Assembly: GCF_000621965.1 (NCBI RefSeq)
Contig: NZ_JHWX01000007.1
Span: 99,373 to 163,372 of the forward strand
Direction: 5' to 3'
Length of the DNA stretch: 64,000 nucleotides
DNA from: Methanobrevibacter wolinii SH
GTDB taxonomy: Archaea > Methanobacteriota > Methanobacteria > Methanobacteriales > Methanobacteriaceae
Positions 40,005 through 50,570 of the stretch are shown here, piece after piece (positions within the stretch are counted from its first letter, which is position 1; the number at the start of each line of letters is the position of its first letter). Both the position numbers and the translations under genes were made by a program. Below the pieces are notes generated by a model. It did no database searches and was not told the DNA's origin. It saw only the letters and a program-made list of their open reading frames with translations.

Positions 40005-41573
40005 CTATTTTTTTCTATAATAAGACGCTAAAACTAATCCACCAATAGCAATTAACAATATAAAAATAGGGTTTCCTGTTTTATTATTAGCAATGTCTTC
40101 TTTAGATAAATTTAAAGCTTTATTATTAGATTTATTATTAGGCTTTGTATTATTGGTGTTATTGGTATTGTTAGTGTCATTTTTAATAGAAACAACTTCA
40201 GTAACATTAGTTGCATTAGTACGGTTTGTTAAATCAGAACTAACATATACAATATTAGTAAAATTACCTGCAACAGTAGTTTTAAATACTAATTCCAAAA
40301 TAATTGTATCATTAACATTTAAAGTATTCCCATAATTAAAAAGATTATTATTTCTAGTCCACCCCTCACCAAAATATGATTTTAAAATTAGCTCTTTAGG
40401 ATAACTTTCAGTAACTGTGATATTATTTAAATCAACATTACCAATATTTTTAATAATAATTTTAAAAATTACGTCTTCGCCAGAATTTACTTTTTTAGTA
40501 ATTGTAATTTTTTCGATATTTAATTTAGGATCTTTAACAAAAGTAGTATTATTTGCAGTTTTATTATCAGTTTCATTACTAGATACAATAACGATATTTG
40601 TTATATTACCTGCATGAATAACCTTAAATCTAATATTTAGTTTGGTAGTACCATTTACTGCTAATGGACTATTTAACTTAAAAAGGTCATTACCATCATA
40701 TGTCCAATTTCCATTTACACCAAGATATTCTAGTGCATCTGGAAATTCCTCTTTGACAGTAATATTTCCCAATTCAACATTTCCAGTATTATTTATAACT
40801 ATATTATAAACAATTGTATCCCCAATACGTGTATCATTATTTACTAAAATTTTTTCAACAGTAAACTTAGGATCTTTTACAAAAGTTGAGTTCTCTGATT
40901 TTACCTGTTCTGGATAACCAGGAGCCCACAAATTCACATGATTATACAATTTACCAGGTTTTGTTGTATTATAAGTAACATTAAATCTAATTTCATAACC
41001 TGGATAAAATGGCCACCATTGAGCAATTGGATACTCCCAACGATAAAAATCACCTAACCAAGTTTTTTGTAATCCTTTAAATTGTAAATTACTTGCATAA
41101 GGTTCAATAGAATCATAATGAACAAATACTAAACCTTCATCAGCCCAATCATCAATGGTAATAGGACTATTATAAACTGGTTCCCAACCTACATTTTTTA
41201 CTATAATAGTAAATGTTACCTGTTCACCTAATTTTACAGTCTCATTAAGAGTTATTTTTGTCACATTTAATGTACATGGACTACATCTTAAAACATTAGA
41301 ACCATCAGATTTCAATATATTTTTATCTGAACTATTATTTAAAGAATAATTTGGGACATCATTTTCAGTATAAGTATTATTAAGATTACTTGCATCATTA
41401 TCAGTTTGATAAGTATCATTATAAGGTAAATCAGTACTTGAGATATTCGAATTAATGTGATCAATATCTGAAATACCTGTATTATCTGATGCGCTTACTG
41501 TGTTAACCACTAAAAATATAGAAAAAATAACTGCCAGTAAAATTAAAGTCTTTCTAAAATTAAACTTCATCAT
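40005..41573 (-). CDS. Surface protein with DUF11 repeats and C-terminal anchor
   Basis: This 522-residue protein is an adhesin-like cell-surface protein. It has a signal peptide (about 8-28), three DUF11-like beta repeats with the pattern NVGNVxLxNITVxExxPxxL (about 110-225, 230-345, 350-450), an Asn/Lys/Thr linker and a C-terminal GNPIFILL helix plus short basic tail. The type is abundant in Methanobacteriales, where it is thought to act in contact with other cells. A second ATG one codon later is equally likely as start, following GGAGTTAATG. Confidence 0.85.
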   Translation of the reverse strand: MMKFNFRKTLILLAVIFSIFLVVNTVSASDNTGISDIDHINSNISSTDLPYNDTYQTDNDASNLNNTYTENDVPNYSLNNSSDKNILKSDGSNVLRCSPCTLNVTKITLNETVKLGEQVTFTIIVKNVGWEPVYNSPITIDDWADEGLVFVHYDSIEPYASNLQFKGLQKTWLGDFYRWEYPIAQWWPFYPGYEIRFNVTYNTTKPGKLYNHVNLWAPGYPEQVKSENSTFVKDPKFTVEKILVNNDTRIGDTIVYNIVINNTGNVELGNITVKEEFPDALEYLGVNGNWTYDGNDLFKLNSPLAVNGTTKLNIRFKVIHAGNITNIVIVSSNETDNKTANNTTFVKDPKLNIEKITITKKVNSGEDVIFKIIIKNIGNVDLNNITVTESYPKELILKSYFGEGWTRNNNLFNYGNTLNVNDTIILELVFKTTVAGNFTNIVYVSSDLTNRTNATNVTEVVSIKNDTNNTNNTNNTKPNNKSNNKALNLSKEDIANNKTGNPIFILLIAIGGLVLASYYRKK

Positions 41574-42277
41574 TAACTCCTAACCTATTATTTTTATTTA
41601 AATTGAATTAAATTATTTATATAATATTAAAATAAATAAAACGCTATTTTTAATATTTTTAAATTATAAACATTTATTTTGATTATTAAATTCTAATAAA
41701 TAATTTAATTTAAATAATAAATCCATTAATCCAATATTAATCAATTCATATATTAAACTATTAAGAAAACCATCAAATTATTAATATACAAATTAATAAT
41801 CATACTTAATTTTTATATAAAAATTCCAAAACATTTAAACTGAAATATTACATGTAAAAACCAAGTAGATAGTCTTATTTTATAATTTAAAGGTAATAAA
41901 TATTTCTAAATCTTATAAATTAACTCATAAAGTTAATAAATAGTGTAATATTAACTCATAAAGTCAATAAATAAAAATAAATAAAAATTAACCCATAAAG
42001 TTAATAAATACTATAAAATCAAGGAAGTAAACCATAGATTCAAGAGTTTAAAAATATCTTTAAAATTAGTAGATGGACTATATTAAAAATATAAAAAACA
42101 CTATAAATTAAAAAAAATAGATTAACTAAAAGATTGGATTAAAGAATAAATATAAAAATAAAAAATATCTGAAATGAGATAAACAGATTAAACTAAAAAA
42201 AATAATAAAAACAAGAAAAACAGATTAAATTAAAAAATATACAATTAGATCAAGAAAAAATAATAAAACAAGAAGAT
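41574..42277. other. Intergenic region with short repeats, no gene
   Basis: About 700 bp of A/T sequence. Three copies of TTAACTCATAAAGTTAATAA, with variation, lie at about 41923-42010. No ORF or RNA gene is seen. Confidence 0.6.
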
Positions 42278-42550
42278 TTAACTAAATCTTTCTTCCATGT
42301 CTCCAACGTAGCTATGTCCACCAACTAAACTCCTATTTTCATCGTACTCCAATATTGAGACACTGCTGGGATATTCTGCAATCACAATAATTTTACAATC
42401 AGAATCATTATATTCTAAAGTAAATTTCTTATCATCGTTTTTTAATATAATTGCGTCATTTAAAACTTTATCACTTACTTCCTTATCCCCATTTTTATCT
42501 AAAACAATTGGTGAATCATAATGTTTTAAAACTTCTTCAATACTTGCCAT
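42278..42550 (-). CDS. Small soluble protein, 90 residues, unrecognised
   Basis: This acidic 90-residue protein has no membrane segment and no motif I recognise. It appears as alternating strands (FTLEYNDSDCKIIVIAEYP, SVSILEYDENR) and one cysteine. GAAGGTTTAAT precedes the ATG. It is followed by A/C-poor sequence and lies upstream of nothing related. It might be a conserved methanogen protein, but I cannot confirm that. Confidence 0.6.
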   Translation of the reverse strand: MASIEEVLKHYDSPIVLDKNGDKEVSDKVLNDAIILKNDDKKFTLEYNDSDCKIIVIAEYPSSVSILEYDENRSLVGGHSYVGDMEERFS

Positions 42551-42773
42551 AATTAAACCTTCATATAAAATAAGTTAAAATACAATAAAAGACATTTTTA
42601 AATTTTTATTAAACATATAAATAAAGCGACTAAAATAACTAAAAATATTTTAATAGTCTAAGTGATTAAAAAAACACTTAAACAAAATATTAATAGCTTT
42701 ATACTTAGAAATCACTTAAGTATCTAAGACAATGCTTTTAACCATTCCCCATACAATCCCAAATATAATATAT

Positions 42774-43997
42774 TTAGTCATCACTGTGTATTGCATCGTA
42801 CAATACTGGAAGGAATGCACCAACATCAGTAACTACACCAAGAACTTGTGCACTACCCCTATCTGCAAGTTTAGTTACTGTAGATGGGTTAATATCAACA
42901 CATACACTACTTACACTAGAAGGTAACATATTACCAACAGCAATGGAGTGTAACATAGTAGCCACCATAAATACCATATCTACATTCTGAACATATTTAC
43001 GCATAGCCTCCTGTGCTTCTTGTGTATCAGTAATAACATCAGGCAATGGTCCATCATCACGTATAGATCCTGCAAGAACAAATGGAACATCGTTTTTAAC
43101 AAGCTCATACATGATTCCGCTTTTTAAAGTTCCATCTTCAACAGCATTTTTAATAGAACCTGACCTATTAATCTTATTAATTGCCCTCATATGGTGGGAA
43201 TGACCATTAGTTACAATTTCACCAGTTTTAACATTAATACCTAATGAAGTACCTAAAATATCGCATTCAATATCATGGGTTGCAAGAGCATTTCCAGCGA
43301 ATAAAACATCAATATATCCTTCTTTAATTAAATTTGCAACAACCCCTTGTGAACCAGTGTGAACAATAGCAGGTCCACCTACAAATGCAATTTTTCCACC
43401 ATTTGCTTTAATCCTTTTAACTTCAGCTGCAATATCTTTTACAGTACTCATTAATGGTTTTTCACTAGAAACATCACTGTTCATAAATTCAAAAGCATTT
43501 GTTTTTCCTCTAGGTTTTTGTGGACGGGAAACTTTAACTCCATCAATTCCAACAACAACCATATCTCCTTTTTTAATAGAACCAATAGGCCTACAATATG
43601 CCTCTTCTTTTTCTTCATCAATTACAACAGCACAATCCATTTCAATATCGTGAACCATTAACCAGTTACCCTTATATAATACATGAGTAGTATGGTGTGT
43701 AGTTGAGTAAAATCCTTCAGGAAGAACTTTATCTTTAGGAGAGGGAACTAATTTAGCTTCTTTAATTTCAGCAATAGAAACACCAATAGCTGAAAGTTCA
43801 TCTAAAATCTCATTTAGTTTATCTAAATTTTCTGCATATACTGCCATTTTAGCCCTAGATATGTCAGATTTGTTTTTACCAACACTAATATCTAAAACCT
43901 CAAAATCTCCTCCTTTGTCCATAACGATATCAAATGTTTTTGAAAGAACAAGTGAATCGATAATATGACCAGAAAGTTCTATTTCACGTTTAAACAT
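42774..43997 (-). CDS. TIGR00300-type ornithine cyclodeaminase-like protein
   Basis: This 407-residue protein fits the TIGR00300/LOR-SDH family of archaea, related to the C-terminal half of cyanobacterial AgrE/ArgZ, which converts ornithine to proline. The N-terminal domain begins [20 protein letters not shown], and the C-terminal half has nucleotide-binding [14 protein letters not shown] and [13 protein letters not shown] Methanococcus homologue has been described as an ornithine cyclodeaminase. The GGAG site supports the start. Confidence 0.82.
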   Translation of the reverse strand: MFKREIELSGHIIDSLVLSKTFDIVMDKGGDFEVLDISVGKNKSDISRAKMAVYAENLDKLNEILDELSAIGVSIAEIKEAKLVPSPKDKVLPEGFYSTTHHTTHVLYKGNWLMVHDIEMDCAVVIDEEKEEAYCRPIGSIKKGDMVVVGIDGVKVSRPQKPRGKTNAFEFMNSDVSSEKPLMSTVKDIAAEVKRIKANGGKIAFVGGPAIVHTGSQGVVANLIKEGYIDVLFAGNALATHDIECDILGTSLGINVKTGEIVTNGHSHHMRAINKINRSGSIKNAVEDGTLKSGIMYELVKNDVPFVLAGSIRDDGPLPDVITDTQEAQEAMRKYVQNVDMVFMVATMLHSIAVGNMLPSSVSSVCVDINPSTVTKLADRGSAQVLGVVTDVGAFLPVLYDAIHSDD

Positions 43998-44539
43998 TTT
44001 TATTCTCCTACACTTTTATGTATTAAAAAAATTTATCTAAAGATAAATTATAATAAAATTTAGTTTTTTCATATATTTAAATATTTAGATTATTGGTTTT
44101 TTATTAAAAAAACCAATTAAATTTTTTTAAAAACTGAATAAAAACAAAAAATATTATATAAAAAACCAAAATAACTGAAAACTTAGCCACATAATTATAA
44201 TCATAATTTATTTTATATGAAAATCTATTAAACCATCAATATTATCATCATATTATTAAATTAAAGCAATATAAAGATAAAATAAAAATTTTAAAATAAA
44301 AATATGAGAATTACTATAAATATTATCTATATATAAAAAACAAAAATAAACAGCCCATAATTAAATAAATAAAGCTAAAAAACTGTAATTTATAAAAAAA
44401 GATTAATACTATTTAGATAAACATGAAAAACATGAAAAATGCATTAAAAAAACATAAAGACTGAAAACATGAAAAACCAAAAGTTACATGGAAAAAATAA
44501 TAAAAAATAATTACTTAAAAAAGTAATTATATTTAAAAA
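43998..44539. other. Intergenic region with one strong hairpin
   Basis: Between the TIGR00300 gene and the pectin-lyase-like surface protein, an inverted repeat of ATTGGTTTTTT with AAAAAACCAAT at 44092-44116 is the only clear structure, about 95 bp before the TIGR00300 start. The rest is A/T. The downstream half is A-rich and C-poor. Confidence 0.6.
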
Positions 44540-46906
44540 CTATTTTTTATTATTACCCTTAAAACCCCCAAACAATAATAGAACTAATGTTATTATTAAA
44601 ATAAATAATGGATTTCCAGTATTGTACATAAATCCTTTATCTCTATTATTGGAATTTACTTGTGGTGTACTGTTTGTTGTATTGTTATCTGATTTTGGAG
44701 TATTATTTGTTGTATTGTTTGTACTGTTGTTTCTTTTGTTATTTGTTGTATTGTTTGTATTATTTGTAGTGTTTGTGGTGTTGTGATGGCTTACAGTTGT
44801 ATTGTTTACTGCATAGGACAAGGTTTTGTTCAAGTAACCTGCACTAACATTATTGTTTAAAACACCCTCTTTAGTGGTATTAAATAACAGGATGATGTTT
44901 CTTGATTCACCTAGGTTTAAAGGGCTTGTTAAAACCCAAATGTGATTTCCTTCATAATCCCATAAACCAGTACCGTTAACGTAATCATAATAATTGAGAC
45001 CAGCATCATAATCAGAATCATTAATAAACATGTCATCAAGTGTTAAATTACCATCGTTCCTTACAGTAATATTGAATCTAACCAAATCACCGACAACAAC
45101 ATTAGAATCCAAAGTATCTTTAAGTACTGTAATATTGTCAACACCAGAAAGAATTTTAAACATGAACATGTTCTGATAGTTATTTGCAGAAAATGAAGAC
45201 CTGAATAGATAATTTAAGACTGTGCCGTTATCCAAAACTTTAGCAGATACTGAAGGAATACGTTCGCCAGCATTATACCTTCTAATGGTATCCTGAATAA
45301 CGGTATCATTTGATTCTAAAAAATTAGTATCTGTAAAATCCCAAATCCATTGTTGGATTAACTTAATATCTGTACTATTTAAATTAGAACTTTGATTTAA
45401 ATTATGGTATATTAACAATTTGACATATTCACCAACACAGGCCCCATTGAGATTATTCTTAATACCATCTAAACTAATTGAATAAGAACCATAATAAGGT
45501 TCATGATTGTGTTTTTCTGCACAAAAACCAATATATCCATCACTAGTCCCATTGTATAAAGTTCCATCCATGATTGGATAGTTATATACTTTAACAACAG
45601 AGCTATTGGTGTCATTTATTACTCCATAAGATAACACCACAATGTCTGAACCATTAGAGCGAGGATTAATAACACTTACATTAGATACCTGTAGATTATT
45701 ACTACATATTGCAGAACCTAATTCACATGTATTATTAATAAACCTGGAATTAGAAACATTTCCACTAAATAAACTTACAGCACCACCATAGTTTAAAGCA
45801 CTATTATTAATAAAAGTACAGTTATTTATATAATTACTCTCACCATCAGAGATAATAGCACCACCAGCTACTTTCGCAGAATTATTGATAAAACTGGAGT
45901 TAATGCAGGTAACATTACCAGCACTATAAGTTATAAACGCACCACCAACATAATTTGCAGTGTTATTAACAAAACTACAATTTTCAACATACAAGTTATC
46001 ACCATACATGAATACTGCACCACCCTGACTTGTACTGGCATTTCCATTATTAACGAATGTTGAATTAATTATACTAGCACCATATTCACCATAGATAGCG
46101 GCGCCCTGATATGCAACATTACTAATGAATGTTGAATTGATTACTTTAAAATACTCTGAAGGCGCATAAATTGCACCACCTGCACCCCAAGCATAGTTAT
46201 CAATGAATGTACAGTTTATTACGGTAATACCACCAGAATCAAAAATTGAAGCACCAATACGCTTATAACAATCTTTAAAAGTAAATCCTTTAATAGTAAG
46301 ATTGGAGGCATAATTAGTTAATCCACGACTAGTTTTACCACCTGAAATAACAGGATTGTTTATACCGATTATAGTCAAATCATCTAGGGACACCCAGATT
46401 TCACCATAATAAGTTCCCTCCACATAGATGGTTTTAATGTTGTGATTTCTGCAGTAATCAAAACCTTTATCAAATGTTTTAAATGGAGATAATTCAGATC
46501 CATCGCCAGCATCATCACTACCATTACTAGAAATATATACTGACTTATCACCTGTAAGTTCATTATCCTTTTGAATAAAAGAATTTGAACTAGAAACTAA
46601 ACTCTTATTAGAATTATTAGAGATTAGACTATCCTCAGATTTAGAATCAGAATCTAGAGCATTATTAGAATTGCAGTTAGCAGCATAAGCTGAAACATTA
46701 CTAGAACCATAATCCAAAACACCATTAGTAGAACCATGATTAGAGGCATTATCAAAACCAACAGAAGAGTTATATACCGAAACATCAGTTGAAGAGATAT
46801 TATCAGAATTTGCAGCAAAGCTCATTCCAATACAAGACAATAGAACAAACAAACATGATAAAACAATTAGTAATTTCCTAAACTTTAAGATATTCTCACC
46901 CCCCAT
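44540..46906 (-). CDS. Surface adhesin with beta-helix repeats, thioester domain and DUF11
   Basis: This 788-residue protein has a signal peptide (about 8-31), a Ser/Asn-rich linker, then a parallel beta-helix region (about 135-400) with chlamydial Pmp-like repeats such as GGAI and CSFVNNTA. Residues about 410-590 look like a thioester domain: GFCAEK with C462 and LIQQWIWDF with Q518, the Cys and Gln that form the internal thioester in host-binding adhesins. A DUF11 domain (about 590-690) and a GNPLFILI anchor helix close it. No ribosome site precedes the ATG; a GGGGTGAG lies just inside, so the exact start is uncertain. Confidence 0.8.
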   Translation of the reverse strand: MGGENILKFRKLLIVLSCLFVLLSCIGMSFAANSDNISSTDVSVYNSSVGFDNASNHGSTNGVLDYGSSNVSAYAANCNSNNALDSDSKSEDSLISNNSNKSLVSSSNSFIQKDNELTGDKSVYISSNGSDDAGDGSELSPFKTFDKGFDYCRNHNIKTIYVEGTYYGEIWVSLDDLTIIGINNPVISGGKTSRGLTNYASNLTIKGFTFKDCYKRIGASIFDSGGITVINCTFIDNYAWGAGGAIYAPSEYFKVINSTFISNVAYQGAAIYGEYGASIINSTFVNNGNASTSQGGAVFMYGDNLYVENCSFVNNTANYVGGAFITYSAGNVTCINSSFINNSAKVAGGAIISDGESNYINNCTFINNSALNYGGAVSLFSGNVSNSRFINNTCELGSAICSNNLQVSNVSVINPRSNGSDIVVLSYGVINDTNSSVVKVYNYPIMDGTLYNGTSDGYIGFCAEKHNHEPYYGSYSISLDGIKNNLNGACVGEYVKLLIYHNLNQSSNLNSTDIKLIQQWIWDFTDTNFLESNDTVIQDTIRRYNAGERIPSVSAKVLDNGTVLNYLFRSSFSANNYQNMFMFKILSGVDNITVLKDTLDSNVVVGDLVRFNITVRNDGNLTLDDMFINDSDYDAGLNYYDYVNGTGLWDYEGNHIWVLTSPLNLGESRNIILLFNTTKEGVLNNNVSAGYLNKTLSYAVNNTTVSHHNTTNTTNNTNNTTNNKRNNSTNNTTNNTPKSDNNTTNSTPQVNSNNRDKGFMYNTGNPLFILIITLVLLLFGGFKGNNKK

Positions 46907-47813
46907 TATATCATTAATTAATAGTATATGTTTGTAACATATAAAACTTTTTTATATATCTTTAAAATTAAAAAAACCAAAATAAACAAAGTAATTACAA
47001 GAAAAATAAAATATATACAAAAAATAAGGAAAATAGAGAAAAGATATAAAGACAAATAGAATAAAAACTAAAAATTATATGAAATACAATATTACAAAAA
47101 AATAAAAAAACAAAAATACACAAAAAATAAATAGAACTAAAGATAAAATATACAAAAATACAAAATAATAAATAAAAAATAAATAAAAATGAAAACAAAT
47201 AAAAAAAATTTAATAAAACAATAAAATGAATTATTTTATATAAATTATCAAAATCAATTGATTTATAAAAGACATTAAGTAATCAATAATGGTTGAAATT
47301 ACTTAAAAATCAAAATAATATCCTAATTTTAAAGAATAAAATAATATAAAAGTTTTTTATAAGAATTTTAACTTTTTATAATTACTTAGTTACAAAATCT
47401 TTAAATTATTGTTTTTTTAAAATAAAGATAATGAATTTTAAATTTTTTAATAGATAAATTAACTACAAAAAGTAAATGCTATAAACAAAGCTTATATTAA
47501 AAGATATTAAATTATTTTCATGAAAAAATAATTTAAAATAAGAAATTTTAGTTAATTATCCAATAAATAATATAAAAGAGAAATATTATTTAATCATATA
47601 ATTATCAAAATTAAAAACAAAAATACAATCAAAAAGTGAAGACATTTAATTAGTTAACTAAGTATAAGAATTAGATCTTATTAAAAATTAAGCTATAATT
47701 AAGCGCAAGGATTAACTCATACTAAAATTAATTAAACCTTAACTAAACACAAACAACCATATTAAGAAGTTTAATTAAAATTCATAAGATAAAAAAATGG
47801 AGGATGTGAGATT
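46907..47813. other. Divergent region between surface protein and TrmB genes
   Basis: It contains an inverted repeat of TTAAGTAAT with ATTACTTAA (47275-47283 and 47298-47306) and a perfect palindrome TTAGTTAACTAA (47650-47661). A frame at 46995-47198 is Phe/Ile/Tyr low complexity and looks spurious. The palindromes are candidate targets for the TrmB regulator next to them. Confidence 0.5.
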
Positions 47814-48599
47814 ATGGATAACATTATATACTCTTTAAAAATATTAGGTTTAAGCCATTATGAAGCAGAAGCATATATTAGCTTAAATAAGTTAATTTCA
47901 GCAAAAGCAGATGAAATATCTGAACTTGCGAATATACCTAGAACAAAAGTATATTATGTTTTAAAAGAGTTAGACAAAAAAGGATTTATTAAAATAGATC
48001 ATGGAACAAGGCCTTTAACATATACAGTTATCCCTCCATTTAATGTATATAATAATAAAAAAGAAGAGCTTATTAAAAAACTTAACGAAAGTGGTGAAAG
48101 ATTAAATGAAATATACAATAATCAAATAAACGAAACACAAGCGCCCGTTTGATTAATAAATTCTTCTAAAAATATTGTAAACAAAGAACTAGAATTAATT
48201 AGAGAGTCTAAAAAATCAATATATATAAAAATTGGTTTCTTATTTGAAAATGAGGATGATGAATTAATCAACACATTAAAAAAAATATCCAATGAAATTC
48301 AAATTAAAATAATATTAAACAATGAAATCAATGTAAATGGAAGAAATGAAAACATTTATGAAAAATTTAAAAATTCAAAATTAAGTAATCTAGAAATTAT
48401 TGAAAGGAATCTTCCACCAACTAAATTATTAATTATAGATGGAAAAGAGATACTTCGTACATTCATTAAAGTCGATGACGATAATTTAATAATTCCAAAT
48501 ACCGAAATAGGCATATGGAATAAATATGAGGAGATTTCTAAAAACTATAGCAATATGTTTATCGACGATTTTTATAAATTAAAAGAGGATAAGATATAA
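47814..48599 (+). pseudogene. TrmB-family transcription regulator with in-frame TGA
   Basis: The gene begins with a GGAGGATGTGAG site and encodes a TrmB winged-helix domain (IYSLKILGLSHYEAEAYISL, ARTKVYYVLKELDKKGFI) over about 70 residues. At codon 113 an in-frame TGA follows APV, but the same frame continues for 148 more codons without interruption into the expected C-terminal domain, ending at TAA 48597-48599. The residue at the TGA position in such proteins is often tryptophan (VW), so TGG to TGA is the simplest cause. Only the N-terminal 112 residues, with DNA-binding domain, would be made without readthrough. Confidence 0.8.
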
Positions 48600-49388
48600 A
48601 TTAATTTCATGATAAATTAAAATTATTTTTAATTAAGAAAATTCATGAAAAGATTTTAATTTTTTTATATGATGAAAAATAACAATAGTTATATCCATGG
48701 CGGAAATTCGCGATTCTAAAATTGAAAATAAAAACTAAATAAAAATAGAATACAAATTTTAAATCTAAAGTATACTCAAGTAAATATACTGTTAAAAATT
48801 GTTTATTTAAAAATTTAAGATGAAACCGAATTTAAATATAATCATTCTTAAACATGAAATAAGTTTAAAACTATTAAAGAATAAATTATGTTTTAAATAT
48901 TTATGTTTTAAATAAATATTACAAAAAATCCAACAAAAAAGAATAAACTATGTCTTAATTAAGAATTAAGACATAATTATTGTAGTTTATATATTTAAGG
49001 AAAGTTTAATGAAAATATTATTTTAATAAATAAACACTTTAAATAATTTACAAGGCGTTAAACTTTAAAAAGAATATAATAAAAACTAATTTAAATATGA
49101 GGTTTTAAATTTTGAAAGATCCAATCCCAATAATGTTTAAATTTTCATGAGGCATTAAACTTTAAAAGATTTAAATTTAATGATGTTTAAATCAGTTTAT
49201 AAAATATCCTTATTTCAAAGTAGATAATCTAATTTATGAAGTTTTAAGTTTAATTATTAAAATTCATATCCCTATTTTTTTATTTAAAAATGAAAAATTT
49301 AGTTCTAAACTAGTAAGCCTAAAAGCTAAGCAAATAAAAAAATTTACTCACAAAACCAATAAACCTAAAAGCTAAGCAAATAAAAAAT
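48600..49388. other. Convergent region with inverted repeat and 100-bp repeat
   Basis: At 48949-48975 TATGTCTTAATT and AATTAAGACATA form 12-bp perfect arms around three bases, with no T-run after. GGCGTTAAACTTTAAAA (49053) and GGCATTAAACTTTAAAA (49153) are direct repeats 100 bp apart. A GC-richer spot TGGCGGAAATTCGCGATTC lies at about 48699-48717. It might hide a small RNA gene, but I cannot show one. Confidence 0.5.
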
Positions 49389-50261
49389 TCATATTCTTCT
49401 AAGTACTAAACCAATAGCAGCTAATGCAAATAAGAGGATATACAAAGGATTTCCTGTATTATATAATGTACCTGTATTTTTAACTGGATCTTTTAAAATA
49501 TCGGTTGTATTATTTGTATTAGAATAGTTGTTTAATGTAGTATTATTATGAGATGTACTGTTGTTTGTAGTATTATTATGGATTGTAATGTTATTTGTGG
49601 TAGTATTATTTGTTTTAGGAGTCTCCCACCATAATTTAATACCCATTAATTCTTGAAAGTTATCCCTTACAGGATTAAAGAATTTAAGTTGATAATGTTC
49701 ATCGCTTCCATTAACACTTCGTATAATACCAGTATCTGGATAGGATTTAACCATGTTTAAAATCTCTAAAACATAATCCCCTCTTGTTTTTCCATTAGTG
49801 AGTACATAATCAAAAAAGTTATTATTAGGCTCTAAAAGATTAGAGCTATCACTAATATTTAAATAATTATATCTTAAAAATCCTGTGATAATACCTTGGA
49901 TATCACCATCAGATAGATTTTCTTTTCTAAACTTATTTACAAGCAAAGTCTTTATGTAATCATCTACAGATTGGTTTGTTATGGTATTTACAACTTTAAC
50001 TTTACTGGTATTATGTTCAGTATAATTTATACGGTCATTATAATAAACATATGGACCATCCTTAGATGGGTTTATACAATATGCAGTATAATTATCACTA
50101 GTATAAGCAGGAAGATATCCATCCTCACCAACATGAACTACTTGGGTATCAACATTATCAGTTTCATTTGTATCTGAGACTGTAACATTAACTGCACTTA
50201 TAGAACAAATACTCAACATTAATACGATTATACAAAAAATTGTCATTATTCTTCTCTTCAT
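49389..50261 (-). CDS. Short anchored surface protein, possible thioester domain
   Basis: This 290-residue protein has a signal peptide (about 5-23), a globular region (about 50-210), an Asn/Thr-rich linker and a C-terminal GNPLYILLFALAAIGLVLRR anchor. C62 in AYCINPSKDGP and Q122 in DIQGIITGFLRY lie about 60 residues apart, like the Cys and Gln of thioester adhesins, but the fit to the consensus is weaker than in the 788-residue protein. The role is probably surface contact, as inference. Confidence 0.7.
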   Translation of the reverse strand: MKRRIMTIFCIIVLMLSICSISAVNVTVSDTNETDNVDTQVVHVGEDGYLPAYTSDNYTAYCINPSKDGPYVYYNDRINYTEHNTSKVKVVNTITNQSVDDYIKTLLVNKFRKENLSDGDIQGIITGFLRYNYLNISDSSNLLEPNNNFFDYVLTNGKTRGDYVLEILNMVKSYPDTGIIRSVNGSDEHYQLKFFNPVRDNFQELMGIKLWWETPKTNNTTTNNITIHNNTTNNSTSHNNTTLNNYSNTNNTTDILKDPVKNTGTLYNTGNPLYILLFALAAIGLVLRRI

Positions 50262-50570
50262 TCAAATTCACCTACTTTTTCTTATTTGAATTTTATAATA
50301 TATACAAATTTTCTACAAAATAATCTTCAATTAGTTAAAAAATTCATAATAAAATCCATATTTTTTAATAAAATTTCAAATTTTATAAAATATTTTCAAA
50401 TATTTTAGATAGAGGATCCAATAAAAGTTAATAAAAAATAGTAAAAAAGTGATAATAAAACCTAATAAAAAAATTAAAATTAACAAACAAACGAGCTGAA
50501 ACTAAAAAATTAAAAAAAAAATTAAAATTAATAAATTTAAAAAAAATAGATAAAAAAATTCAATAGAATA
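50262..50570. other. Intergenic region, nothing recognised
   Basis: About 310 bp of A/T sequence between two minus-strand genes, turning A-rich and C/G-poor towards the end of the zinc-ribbon gene. I see no gene or structured element. Confidence 0.6.

Noticed and set aside
40093..40335. Plus-strand open frame inside the DUF11 surface protein
   Set aside because: It is the antisense shadow of a repetitive Asn/Thr-rich coding sequence; the minus-strand frame explains the region fully.
46995..47198. A 67-codon minus-strand open frame rich in Phe and Ile
   Set aside because: It arises from A/T-only DNA, with no start context and no domain.
48150..48152. Selenocysteine at the in-frame TGA of the TrmB gene
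   Set aside because: There is no reason for selenium in a TrmB regulator, no insertion element was seen, and a conserved tryptophan fits the position better.
48666..48725. Possible C/D box small RNA (ATGATGA followed by a GC-richer stretch)
   Set aside because: A box C match is present but no box D (CTGA) or inner D'/C' pair could be found.
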